Assembly: GCA_036971475.1 (NCBI GenBank)
Contig: JBAIZL010000002.1
Coordinates: 331,166,820 to 331,230,819 of the forward strand
Length of the DNA stretch: 64,000 nucleotides
Source of the DNA: Prosapia bicincta
Taxonomy: Eukaryota > Arthropoda > Insecta > Hemiptera > Cercopidae
Direction: 5' to 3'
Positions 10,104-20,861 of this stretch are shown here, in pieces. The position numbers were made by a program, and so were the translations under genes. The notes beneath the pieces are model-generated. The model was not told the origin of the DNA. It did no database searches and saw only the letters and a list, made by a program, of their open reading frames with translations. Each line of letters opens with the position of its first letter. Position 1 is the first letter of the stretch.

Positions 10104-13100
10104 TATTGTTATTTATTATAACTGATATATTATTAATAATGCCTATTATAAATGATAATCATTTGAAGTAATAGAGATGGTGGTTTAAAACTGTAAATAT
10201 TATGCAATGCTTCATCATTAACATATAGATTCAAGTACGTAAATACTACCTAGTAGACCACACCCTTAAACACTCTTTTGGGCTCCATTTAGTCACCATA
10301 TAGCTACATCTCGTCTACCTGTAAGCCACTAAAAAAGCTTTTAAAATACGTCCCGTCGGTCGTTTCCCTTATATCACGAAGACAAGAAACTTCCGCTTTT
10401 AGCCAGATATTTGGAGGAGCCATTAAGTTGAAGAATATTTTATTTGCTTGATTACATGAAAGCATTTTTATAATGCCTTGTATAAAGGATATTTTCTTTG
10501 AAGGATATCAAACGTTAAATACATTGATATATTTTAAAATAAAACATTTTTGCAGAATTATTACCGTAAAACTAACTGATTTCGTGAATATCCTTATGTG
10601 ACATACTTGAATATCATATTCCATACGTTCCATTTGAGTACGAAATTAAATTCTGGAATCGGTTCTCAGAAATGCCAAAGAGTTTCAGCCCCCATATCGA
10701 TTGAATCTGTGAAAATGAGTACCTTGGGTAAACCTAGGGTATTAATGGAGGGAGGGGTGAGGAGTGTGCTGATCATTGATGACAGCGAGGCAGTTTTACC
10801 TTGCTCCTACTTACACCATCTCATAAGGTCTAAGAGAAGTGATTGTTATTATCATTTATCTTCCATAGGTTACGGTAAATGTTATTATTTTTTAGCACAT
10901 GTAGTGCACGGCTGTCTTTTAAGTGTAGAAAAATGAATGAAAGTGTCTTCTATTGTTTGTGTCTAAGTTTTTGAAATTTTTTAAATCTTTCGAGATCCGA
11001 AAGTTGAATTAACTAATTTTTAAAAATATATAAAAGTGGATATTCATTTATTCTAATATTGTTAAGCTTTTTTTATACCAAAAAATTAAATAATTGGTTT
11101 TAAGTTTTACAAAACTGTCATAAGTAATTAGATATTCCCATGAATATTCCGTAAAAATATTAAACTAGATATCAAACAACGGAAAGGAAGCAGAGTATGT
11201 TTTATGCACATATCGCAGTTCTGTGCATATTCTTAACGTTCGTAGAATAAACAGAAACCAATTTGTGAGAAACGAGACTGATGTTATCTGTTCAGTTAGT
11301 AATTAGTGTATGATTAGCAAGAACAATACAAATGTAAATGATCATTGCATGTTGTTTGCTACATTATGGCGTAATATTATTTTGGTTACGTATTATCCAT
11401 TCTGAAAATATTATTGGGAACTAAAACATTCATCTAGATAATATGAATCCTGTGTGAAAAATTCATCAACTTCCTCAAATTAATTCAAGACATTAACTCA
11501 TAGGAAAATCTTTAACAAAATTTAAATTCAGTTATGTATTAACCAATCGGAAAATATATTTGTGTGTTAAAACATATGGTTAGAGAATAATCTTGTAATA
11601 AGTTTTTTCGGTTATGCTTTAACTAGTCTGACACATTTAAATGAAATCATTTAATCCTACGTAAGTGACAATGGTAAGGGATTACTTCTCGGCTGTGGGA
11701 TATATTATCACTTTATGCGTCAGTTGATTATTTTTAATACTGATAAATTTTGTTTTTAAATTTTGCTGTTTTTATATCATTATTCGACGGCAGGTTAGTG
11801 TATCAAGAAAACATTTTACTATAAACTAAAAAGCCCCTGGTTTTGATTTACGATAAATGCAAATAATTTCTGTGTACGTTTTCTAGAACAATACATTCTG
11901 TGAAAGAGTGCCTATGCTGATGAATTGACGGTTGTAGCTTTGTGCATTTCTTTCCTGAATTCTTTTGTAGACTAATTAAAAAAATTTAAGAATCAAATAT
12001 TTGTATTATTATTATAAAAACATTTTAAAGTTTTTATTCCTTTATTCTATATTTATTTTTACCACTAAATATTTCATAAGCTTTTTATTAAATACAGAAT
12101 TGTATTCTTAAAGGAAAAATATCGTTAGGTTGTTTAAGTGAAAAGATTTAATTTTCTTACATTCACAAAATCTTTTAAAATTTTTTTGTATGGATAAATA
12201 ACATACATTTCGTTATTCCTTGACAAACTGTTCCATCACAAGTCCTAACTTAAAACGACTCTACTGCTCTTTGACATTTGAACAGTTTAAAGTATAAACT
12301 TGTTAATAATTGATGTATCATAGTTCTGATATCACTGATTTCTGCCACTTTGGAGTTGAATAGACGATAGAAAAACTGTACTAATCTTGGTCAAAAACAT
12401 TGATTATCTGGGTAACAAAATTACGTTTAAAGCTCACTGTTTTAACTTCACGTCAGTTACAATATAATTTATTTGTAACACATTTTCAGTAATATTATTA
12501 CGATTATGTTTTAATAGTATTCAATAAATATGTAGAGCCCAATGTTTGCAAAATGTTCACAATTCCTACCCTTCTATCTTCTCCTTAGGGGTCATAGCAT
12601 TGCTGAGACGAGCTGTACACAAATTGTCCTCATAGGCACAACAATGTTGCTTTGTTTCATTGTCGTGCAGCCTTGGGTCTGTTTCTATCTGTGTCAAGAC
12701 AGGCAAAATAAACGCGTTACAACCAGATGCTGCCTCTTGTAATGTAGGGGTAAAATAAAAACAATGTTGCGTGAAATTATGGAGAGGGAAAACTAGTTTG
12801 CACAAAAAGATATGTTACTGCTTTAATTTGAATACAATCTGGTGTTTTTCCATTGCTATGTATTTATGGCATTGTATAGCATACCGTTAAACGCCAGACT
12901 TGCGGAATGCTACATCATAATCCAATATACAACAGAAAGCCTAAATAGCAAAACTGTGGAAGAAAAACTTTTCATAATTATCAAAGTACAGCCTTTTAAA
13001 ATTTTGTTTACAAAATGGATCATGCATTGTTGTTCTATAACATAGGATTTATTACGAAATCGTACCGTTTGACAATTATTACAAATGGAGGATACTAACA

Positions 13101-13380
13101 AAATCGCTGTGAAAGGAAGGACTAAGTTTAAGGATAGATAAGAAATAAAGAAGGATGTTTCCTGTGTGCATGATCGCTAACTATACGTAGGCCTTTTCTA
13201 CACTGGGAACATAGGTAGCTCAATACACGTTACACCAAAGTGTAAGGAAAAGAATAAAATACAATAGTTAGAATGAAAGACGAGTATGAACAAAAACGTA
13301 ATAGTCTTAGAGGATTGGGACTAAGCGGAAATGTTGGTTCCATTAAAAAAAAAATTTTATATTTCCTATAAAAAGGAGCT
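10100..13380. other. no gene supported
   Basis: AT-rich. The longest frame is 112 codons on the + strand at 10598-10936, without recognisable domain, good start context or splice signals. Frames of 60-80 codons near 12542-13100 overlap on both strands. I do not regard any as a gene. Confidence 0.45.
12363..12402 (+). repeat. short dispersed motif, copy 2 of 3
   Basis: GATAGAAAAACTGTACTA then GGTCAAAAACATTG; best match to the copy at 18946-18982. Confidence 0.6.
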
Positions 13381-13383
13381 TTA

Positions 13384-13635
13384 GTGAAATATATATTGAG
13401 CCTAGAATGTTTGGGCCACATCATAACAATGCCCACCAATAGAATTCCGAACAAACTTTTACATGGCACTTTTATGATTGGCAAAAACAGAGTTGGCGGA
13501 CCAAGAAGACGATGGCTATGGGACTTTGAGGAAGATTTAAGGATACTCGGCGTTACAGCATGGAAACAGAAGGCTAAGGATAGAAGTACATGGCGGGACA
13601 TTGTTAAAGAAGCCAAGGCCCAGCCCGGGCTGTAG
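13384..13635 (+). pseudogene. non-LTR retrotransposon (LINE) C-terminal fragment
   Basis: The 83-codon frame ends like many insect LINE ORF2 proteins: CLGHIITMPTNRIPNKLL, then GGPRRRWLWDFEEDLRILGV, AWKQKAKDRSTWRDIVKEAK and a terminal AQPGL. The pattern GHxxRMPxxRxPK...GRPRxRW...DLRxLGV...W...AxDRxxWRxIVxEAKAxPGL is typical of the region after the reverse transcriptase domain. The reverse transcriptase and endonuclease are absent, so this is a 5'-truncated insertion. The true start lies inside an absent upstream part; the ATG is only the first in the remnant. The stop is followed by GTAAGTAAGTG, a short tandem tail expected at a LINE 3' end. Confidence 0.75.
13621..13632. repeat. 12-bp perfect palindrome at LINE 3' end
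   Basis: CAGCCCGGGCTG spans the last codons of the LINE fragment. It could form a short 3' hairpin in the element RNA. Confidence 0.6.
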
Positions 13636-13712
13636 CTACGTAGTAAGTAAGTGTATACTAACTGCTAAGTGTACTTACTACATATAGTATAGTACTTACT
13701 ATATGTATATAC

Positions 13713-13716
<4 letters not shown>

Positions 13717-13757
<41 letters not shown>
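13717..13757. repeat. (TA)n microsatellite
   Basis: About 40 bp of TA repeat between the LINE end and repeat R1 copy 2. Confidence 0.9.
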
Positions 13758-13758
<1 letters not shown>

Positions 13759-13779
13759 GGATATTCTTCACGGATGGAA

Positions 13780-13935
13780 AAATATGATGAATAGTTATTA
13801 TCTGGAGTAGGCCTACATCCGTTCATTATGTAGTACATAAAATCGCAGTTCCGACGTTTCGCTACAATCTCATTTAGCAATGACGAGGTGAAACCAGCAG
13901 CAGTTGAAGAGCGAGAGTTGTCTCGCTATATATAT
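13780..13935. repeat. interspersed repeat family R1, copy 2
   Basis: Same order of blocks as 5915-6056: ATGATGAATAGTTA, CATAAAATCG, AGTTCCGACGTTTC, ATCTCATTTAGCA, ACGAGGTGAA. Flanked on both sides by short TA runs. Confidence 0.6.
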
Positions 13936-14552
13936 ATAAAGGTTGAGTTTATTTACTCTATTTTCTTCGCAAAAACATTGTTGTTAAACTTTATTGTAAT
14001 AAAAAAATAATAATTTTGAAACTTTTTTTTATTTTCATCAAAGTGACAGTAGAGCTACTGCAGACCGGTAGGAAGGAGATGGCGAAGACTCGCGTGGGCA
14101 GAATCACATCTTCAGGGTAATGCAGAGGCGTCTACTCACTCCTCCCATTGTTTGCATCGAATCCCTATTCGATTGTTATCTTCATTATCACGTGACCAGT
14201 GTTCGCTTACACGTCAGTAAAGTTTCTTCACGTATACTTAGTACTGTATTGGTACTTTTGTATGGAAATTCTCTGAGTCTCTGATTTTCAAAAAGGTTGT
14301 AATTTGAGAAACTACCATAAAATGCCAACAGTTTTTTGCTCAATACCATTGCGAATTCATTGTCGTTTCATTACCTCAGCTAGTCCAACCAAACAATTAC
14401 GAAAATTTGATGATAGGTAATAATAAGTAACTGAGCAAAACAATTAGATGATATGAAGATATGCAAACTAAGGCAAGACAAAAATCATTACTGCTTATTT
14501 AAACTTGTGTAAGGAAAGTATTTGCCACAATAACTTGATATTAAATACACAA

Positions 14553-14745
14553 AAACCTCTTAAACACAAACTTTCTTTATTTTACCCTTTCCGGGGGTAA
14601 GTAGCTCCGTAGATTATAAATAAGGTATTTTTGTAGCGTTAATCAGTCTTTGTATGTCATTCCTCTGAGGATGGTTACTTGGTAACTGAAATGTAGATAA
14701 GGGTAAAATAAAGAAAGTTTGTGGTTAAGAGGTTTTTGTTTATTT
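14553..14745. repeat. inverted pair of PLE 3' ends (family 4)
   Basis: Left arm 14553-14592 and right arm 14702-14742 are almost exact reverse complements over ~38 bp (AACCTCTTAA, CTTTCTTTATTTTACCC). The right arm is the sequence downstream of a plus-strand hammerhead. Confidence 0.65.
14661..14703 (+). ncRNA. hammerhead ribozyme fold (PLE family 4)
   Basis: Stem I TCCT (14661-14664), core CTGAGGA (14665-14671), stem II GTTAC/GTAAC, GAAA (14688-14691), short stem III AT/AT with GTAG loop, A at the cleavage position (14699), then AGGG pairing back with TCCT (one G-U). All conserved core bases are present. The downstream 40 bp is repeated inverted at 14553-14592. Confidence 0.65.
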
Positions 14746-16100
14746 ATTATTAAATTCAACCACAGTATATTCCTAATAAATAGTAACAAAAACTTGAGTT
14801 TATATTTTATGATAATTTTTAATTCTGTTTAGTTCTACTTCTTAAAACAGTGAACGATTTCTGAGATTTTTGTTTTAGTTTTAAGGTCTTCTGTCAGTAG
14901 GCTATGTCATTGGCCTTCTGGCTATTGTCGTGCTGATATTGGGAATATAGGCAGTGCTCGTGATACTTTGCTAGAAAATAGGTCTATACATGACATATTA
15001 TGGTATCCCGTGCACAGGGTCGACTTACTCTCTATCAAGGTCATAAAGACGTCTTCCCTTTATAACCCTTTGTAAGATGAAAGTAAAAGAATGGAAGAGG
15101 GAATTAGCTGGGATTAAAGTAAGGAATTAGTGTTTGCCGAGAAATAATGTAGGTAGGATCGCTCGGCTGAAATAGGCCTCCTCTGAAACGCAAAGAGCCA
15201 AGCAAAGAATCCTATTCCTATAGATTCTGATTGCGTTAAAGTTACCTATCATGAGGAATATCGATTTTCTACAAACGCCATAAAGAGAAGTATTTTAGCC
15301 GCCCAGTAAATTTAGTTACAATTGCCTGTTCTAAGTAACAATAAGTAATTTTGTAGCTAACATAACAAACGGAAGCTAACATTTTGTATTATAGTTAGTG
15401 AAGAGTCTTTCCTAAGCGTGCAGTCTATTGAACCTAAGACTTTTCCTGTATACGCAGATGCTTAAGCATATGATAATGACATGTTACAGGTCCAGGATCT
15501 TACCAGCGCAATCTAGTTCGGACTTTTTTCTTAAGCGGTGACTGTAAACTGTTATTGTGGTTACATGAGGGTTATTTATTGTGTCAAGGTTTGCACTATT
15601 GTGTTCTAAATGACATTGAACTGTTGCAGTTTAAACATACCGCAACGAGGTAGATGTTAGAGCTGCCAGTGCTGGATATCACGAAAGCGTTCAGCTATTA
15701 TTTTATTTATTTTTGCTTTTAGTTTTAATCTAATCCTGTACGACTATTATTATTACAAAAAGTAGGAACGTGTAGTGAATTCAAATAGCAACATAAATCC
15801 CAGGATATAGGAGTGATACTATGGTATCACGTATGTATGGTCACATACGTGAGGTAGATGGGGGGGATAGAGTGTCTAGGCGTTATAACTCCTTGGAAGA
15901 AAAGGAATAATATAGGGGATGAAAATAGGTAGGAATAAGGAAACATTATCATCCCTGGTACCAGGAACAGAAGAAAGGTTTAGCATCGCATGTTCATGGT
16001 TACTAGAAGTGCACCTGTTCTCGACCGGGGTGAAAAGAATTATCTAAATGTTACCAGAATGAAACTTTTAATGTACAGTTTTTTAAACACCCAGAGACAT
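14746..16100. other. no gene seen
   Basis: About 1.35 kb with no long frame. It contains a 9-bp perfect hairpin at 15828-15851 and otherwise nothing I can identify. Confidence 0.45.
15828..15851. repeat. perfect 9-bp hairpin
   Basis: CACGTATGT, a 6-base loop, then ACATACGTG. No poly-T or gene context indicates a role. Confidence 0.5.
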
Positions 16101-16107
16101 TAGTGGT

Positions 16108-16500
16108 ATGCCTTATAAAGAATTTTCGGTACTTACGTTTTATACGGAGGTCACTATTATACATCGCGCAGAGGTGGTTAGGTTAGGTTATAATATATAT
16201 GTTTCGGTTGTGAATCGGACGACACCAGATGAGTCATACTTTCGGAAAAGTTACGTGGGGAGAGTATTGCTTCAACGTTGTGTGTTCGACGGTTTGTGCC
16301 GCGAAACAAGGCAGCGGTTTCTAGTCAAAGCTCCGAACCGTGGTGCAAAAACATTGACCAGTGAAATTTAAAAATTTATCTAACCTGTGACAAAATCATA
16401 AATAGTAACATATTTATGATGTCTAAACCACCGCAGCGCGCTGTATAATAATGGCCTCCCTATAATACGTAAGTACCGAATTTTCTTCAGTATAAAATAG
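16108..16500. mobile_element. foldback or MITE-like element with ~75-bp inverted arms
   Basis: Left arm 16109-16185 and right arm 16423-16500 are reverse complements with most positions matching: TTCGGTACTTACGT, TTATA, GGAGG, CATTATTATACA, CGCGC, GGTGGTT. Internal length is ~240 bp with no domain recognised in the 87-codon frame. I could not find a clear target duplication, so superfamily is undetermined. Confidence 0.6.
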
Positions 16501-16504
16501 TAGA

Positions 16505-17829
16505 AGTTCGATGAAAATACGATGTAAAAATTGATAATAAGTAGACCGATAATTCGTCCAATAATAGTTAAAATTAGGAAATATTTTTAGTGGACCACAC
16601 ATGAGGACCAAACATATAACAGAAGCCCCATCGTCACGTTACCAGCGAACGGAGCAAAGGGTCAAGCGCCTTCATTGTTATTAAAAATAGTAATTGAAAA
16701 TATGTAAATAAAATTGGCATCCATAATAAAACTGAAATAGAAATAACGGTCTAGGGTTATCCTTGATCTGTGCCAGGAGCACGCCCTGTGCAAAACCAAA
16801 GACCACTCGCCGACCTTGGGCAGGACCGGTGCGCCCGTATCTATGTAGGCGGGCAACCTATGTTGCAACACATTGGCTGGCTCAACTCCAGCTCAACCAA
16901 AACTACTGCTACGGGAGTGGAAATAAATGGCACCATCCTCCTACACATCCAGTTGACAATTTCATATTTTAAATTCAAGAATTTCTTTTGTTCTTCGATA
17001 TAAAAATACGTAAACGCAAAAGAAAAATACAAATAATTTTAAAAAATAAATTTTAAATAAATAAAACCTCCTAATTAATACTTTTTATCTCAAACCTTGT
17101 GTATATTTTGATTGAAAAGCAATCATTTCCAGCGGGAATTATTACAAAAATTTGCAATTAAAATATACATTAGAATTTAAATAGAAAGTTTTTGTGTGTA
17201 AAACATTTTTCACCACAGTTGCTGCAACATTTTAGAAATTTAATGTTAAAAATTTATGAAAATTTTTCAACATTTGATATTACAGTACATATATTTAAAA
17301 ATTTCAATTTAAGTTCAATTAAATAGATAAAGTTAGGTTAAACTATAACTTATGTGAACTTTACAACTGAATGTTTAACAGAATCAGCCATAAGAGTAAT
17401 TTTATCCTTGGGTGTCCTTTAAAGACTCAAGTAAACCAAACTAACGTATCCGATTTTTTACAATCCGAAGGACAATACCTCTATGATAAAATGTACTTGA
17501 AATGTAGTTTATGTTATCTAATACCCAAGAGGGGAAAAACTTCCTTTTTGAAAACCTAGTTCCATATTTTAACATAAAAACAACAAATGCTATTGTAAAT
17601 ATTTTAATCTATAGTTATATTTAATCTCTATATATTATTAGAACTTGAATTTTGTACATTTTAAATCTACGACTTCACCTATTGCTTAAAAATTTCTTAT
17701 ATTCTTCTTCAGCGCAATTTGGATGAAATTAATCTTTGTGTGTTATCTGTGTCTAAATTGAATTATGTCGTTACCATTTGTTTAGTTGTTTTCGTTTTTA
17801 CTGTTTTGAGCTGCTCATAGTATATGTAC

Positions 17830-17835
<6 letters not shown>
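16505..17835. other. no gene supported
   Basis: Mostly AT-rich. A GC-rich stretch at 16740-16960 has overlapping 60-77-codon frames on both strands that I do not recognise; it could be a decayed coding insert. The rest holds nothing visible. Confidence 0.4.
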
Positions 17836-17925
<90 letters not shown>

Positions 17926-17931
17926 TGTGTA
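17836..17931. repeat. compound (TA)n(TG)n microsatellite
   Basis: About 45 bp of TA followed by ~48 bp of TG with one TATG interruption. Confidence 0.95.
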
Positions 17932-18013
17932 TAAATACTTTAATATGTATTCTTGTGTATTAATAAAGAGATAAAACAATTTACAAATACAAGAATAATT
18001 TATCGAATTTACA

Positions 18014-18058
18014 ATCCAAAGCTTTTCGTTGGCAAACAGTACCAACATCCTCAGGAAT
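18014..18058 (-). ncRNA. hammerhead ribozyme fold (PLE family 2), copy c
   Basis: Minus strand: ATTC, CTGAGGA, stem II GTTGG/CCAAC, GAAA, AGCTTT, then GGAT. Stem I has four pairs including one G-U. The core is fully consensus. Confidence 0.8.
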
Positions 18059-18194
18059 ACTAGAAATTTAACATCAACCATACATTTGCAAATTAGGTGC
18101 AACCAACAGCGTTGCTAAATTTATTACAATGTTGTCAAACTATTACTTTCCTACCCCAACATTACAAACACTGAATATAGTCACTGACTATATA

Positions 18195-18198
<4 letters not shown>

Positions 18199-18245
<47 letters not shown>
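18199..18245. repeat. (TA)n microsatellite
   Basis: TA run between the outer and inner left arms of the nested inverted PLE structure. Confidence 0.9.
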
Positions 18246-18248
<3 letters not shown>

Positions 18249-18314
18249 CGTTTTCTTGTTTAATAATTTAAAACAACACAGGTTATTCAAATACAAGAAT
18301 ATTTATTATTTTAT

Positions 18315-18359
18315 ATCCAAAGCTTTTCGTTGGCAAACAGTACCAACATCATCAGGAAT
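18315..18359 (-). ncRNA. hammerhead ribozyme fold (PLE family 2), copy d
   Basis: Minus strand: ATTC, CTGATGA, stem II GTTGG/CCAAC, GAAA, AGCTTT, then GGAT. Consensus core; four-pair stem I with one G-U. Confidence 0.8.
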
Positions 18360-18437
18360 GAAAATTACAATAATGTAAGCTATAGGCCTATAACATAGAT
18401 ATGTTTTAGGCCTATAGCTTACATTATTGTAATTTTC

Positions 18438-18482
18438 ATTCCTGATGATGTTGGTACTGTTTGCCAACGAAGAGCTTTGGAT
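18438..18482 (+). ncRNA. hammerhead fold with mutated GAAA box, copy e
   Basis: Plus strand: ATTC, CTGATGA, stem II GTTGG/CCAAC, then GAAG in place of GAAA, AGCTTT, GGAT. The A15.1 to G change would give a G-U closing pair in stem III and probably lowers or abolishes activity. Confidence 0.6.
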
Positions 18483-18549
18483 ATAAAATAATAAATATTC
18501 TTGTATTTGAATAACCTGTGTTGTTTTAAAATATATATATATACTCGTA

Positions 18550-18702
18550 AAAGAAATTAACAAAAGCCTAAGAATGAATATTTGTGAGGCTTTAAAAATA
18601 CATAAATATTATACTAATAATGAGTTGATAAATGAACAAATACAAGTAAAATCTAAATTTGATACTATATTCAGTGTTTGTAATGTTAGGGCAGCAAAAT
18701 AA
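18550..18702 (+). pseudogene. PLE ORF C-terminal tail (family 2)
   Basis: Fifty codons, open to the stop at 18700-18702: EINKSLRMNICEALKIHKYY, then NNELINEQIQV and a final CNVRAAK. It matches the relics at 1-174 and 987-1110. The stop is ~70 bp before the hammerhead at 18772. The catalytic domains are missing, so it is a 5'-truncated insertion. Confidence 0.7.
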
Positions 18703-18771
18703 TAGTTTGTTGGGGCAACGCTGTTTGTTCCATCTAGTTTACAAATGTATGGTTGATGTTAAATTTCTAGT

Positions 18772-18816
18772 ATTCCTGAGGATGTTGGTACTGTTTGCCA
18801 ACGAAAAGCTTTGAAT
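18772..18816 (+). ncRNA. hammerhead ribozyme fold (PLE family 2), copy f
   Basis: Plus strand: ATTC, CTGAGGA (18776-18782), stem II GTTGG/CCAAC, GAAA (18803-18806), AGCTTT, then GAAT. All four stem I pairs are Watson-Crick. It follows the PLE ORF stop by ~70 bp, the native context. Confidence 0.85.
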
Positions 18817-18945
18817 TGTAAATTTAATAAATTATTCTTGTATTTGTAAATTGTTTTATTTCTTTACATAGTAAGAGTAGTTGTAATATTATTAACTCTA
18901 AGTCTTAATAAAGTAACGTAAAATATTTTATGACTATCAAAATGC

Positions 18946-18982
18946 AATGTTTTTGACCAATGGTAGTACAGTTTTTCTATCG
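18946..18982 (-). repeat. short dispersed motif, copy 3 of 3
   Basis: Reverse complement of the motif at 9443 and 12363: CAATGTTTTTGACC followed by TAGTACAGTTTTTCTATCG. Confidence 0.6.
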
Positions 18983-19323
18983 ACCGCCAAGTCCCAACTA
19001 AGCTGGAACGAGCAATAAAGATTATCTATATTTAAAACGGAGCATGAAGAATGATAAATAATGTACCGAGATATATTGTGTCATCAAAAAAACATCAACG
19101 GATACTATATCTCATGTCTGTGTTACAAAAACAGGCAACAGAAAGCCTTAAAAGAAATAAATGTGTTGGGTTTAGTACACAAATACGAAAAGGATCACGT
19201 ATTCTTTGTGGTCACGTATACCAGACCAGGAAACAGCAATACAGGTAACATGATCAGACATTTCATAATCAAGAATCCAGTTTGCTGTTATTATAAACGG
19301 TTGAAGCTGGCTAACACTAATAT

Positions 19324-19578
19324 TTGTGCAAAGGTTTAGCCAATATGGCGGCTGCTAGCACGTTGCATAACACCGCCCCCCAAGACAGACGGAAAGTGAA
19401 AGGCCGACTTTCTGACTCGCTCTACTGCTCCCAGACGTTAATCAACACTCAGTATTTACAGAAATTGTACACCAATCCACTCACTAGCAACTTGTTAACA
19501 TTTCAGTTAATAGGCAAGAAAGATATACGGGACAGGGAACATAGAATGGGTTTTATTTTACACCAAGTGACGTCATAA
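19324..19578 (+). promoter_or_regulatory. GC-richer island with CRE and YY1-like sites; small ORF
   Basis: The sequence contains CAATATGGCGGC at ~19342 (YY1/Pho-like core AANATGGCGGC) and the palindromic CRE octamer TGACGTCA at 19568-19575. An 84-codon frame starts in the same place; the second Met (MAAASTLHNTAP...) has a reasonable start context, but no domain is recognised. It may be a promoter/first-exon region or chance. Confidence 0.25.
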
Positions 19579-19579
19579 G

Positions 19580-20853
19580 AGGACTACAGGAGACTACAAC
19601 GGTCAGTTAAGACAGATGCCCTTCAAGCGCGACTGCAATATTGTCTTGTAAACTATTATAACTCGAGCAATTAACCTGGTGAACAACAGCTGACTAAGAT
19701 TATGCAAGTCTATAGATACTTAAAAAATGCAATACCTATCTCGAAAGATCTAATTATTGTATTCACGTTCAGAAGCAGTTCACAGATGCTGCCTTATAAG
19801 GAGTTAATTCTTGCAAAATATCAAGGTTCAAGGAGACCCGCTCACTCTAATTCCTACCTAAAATAACTTACGTGTCATTTCCCTTGTTGGGAAAAATGTT
19901 CTAAATTTATTGACACGATGAAACAACTGTCACCTGTACAAGGAAGCTAGTCGACTCTTTTTTCTTATTCTGGCCTTTTTTCCGTAAATAGAACATGCTT
20001 TTTTTATCTTAACAAATGTTATTTTTTTTATTTCGTAAAAATTTATATTTGATTTTAATCTACAAAAGTACAATATAAGTACTGGGCACTGCCTATTGGA
20101 CTACTCTATTACCGTATTGTTTTCAATCCCAATATCTAAATACAAAACTTGCTCTTAGTGTTAGTTGCGAAATATTTATTAACAATATCCTTCATAAAAA
20201 ACATAACTATTTATGTTTCAATTATATCTGTATTTTGGAATATAAATTTGGTTGATACTTTTTAATTGTAACTACTTTTGATCGTAAAATTTAATACAGC
20301 TGTTTCCATTACTCATAATGTACGCTACTTTCTATGCCGAGTATATTTAGGTTGAAGTGTTATTACTCAATAATGATTATTGTTAACAGAATTATTAAAA
20401 ATTTATTTCAATAAGTTTTACTATGGTGAATTCATTACAGTTGTATTAAATTATATAGTTTTATTCCAATTTTTCAAATGAAGACACATTTAGACTCAGA
20501 ACCAAATCCGTTTTAATCTGTTAAACTAATCTTTGTTTTAGGAAATTGTTTAACTTTATACAGACCTATTAACTTGATCTTTCATTCAAGTTTCCAAATA
20601 TTTCTACCAGGTCTGTGATTGACACTTTTTTAGCAGATGGCAGTGGAGAAAATTTTAAAATTAAAACATAAATGTATGCCCTATTAACTACATATTTCCA
20701 ATACACCTCCCAAAAGGTAACGAATAACATTCAAAACAGACTTAATCAATGCATAGAGCTGTGTAAAACCGATTACGGCAAATAACAACAATTTTCCAAT
20801 CCTTAACAGGCTTTAGCAATATAAAGAATAATATTGCAAACATTTATCTAAAG
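19580..20853. other. no gene seen
   Basis: AT-rich, no long frames, no repeat recognised. Confidence 0.5.
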
Positions 20854-20861
20854 GTATTAAC

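Larger units (their letters stand above)
18269..18530. repeat. near-perfect palindrome, 130-bp arms
   Basis: Arms 18269-18398 and 18401-18530 are separated by two bases (GA). I find two mismatches over 130 positions, one of them at 18472 in the GAAA box of the plus-strand hammerhead. Both arms are PLE family 2 tails, joined head-to-head at a point just upstream of their hammerheads. Confidence 0.9.
17960..18866. mobile_element. nested inverted PLE 3' ends (family 2)
   Basis: Four PLE 3' ends of one family lie here as two nested inverted pairs. The outer pair is 17960-18183 (-) and 18663-18866 (+). The inner pair is 18269-18398 (-) and 18401-18530 (+). Each end carries a hammerhead. Between the inner pair and the right outer arm lies the C-terminal ORF tail of the same family (18550-18702). 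TA microsatellites separate the units. Confidence 0.8.

Noticed and set aside
10598..10936. 112-codon plus-strand frame
   Set aside because: No domain, no repeat of the frame elsewhere, AT-rich codon use like the background, no splice or polyadenylation context.
16740..17003. Overlapping GC-rich frames of 60-77 codons
   Set aside because: Open on both strands over the same bases and not recognisable as any protein family; kept only as a GC-rich note.
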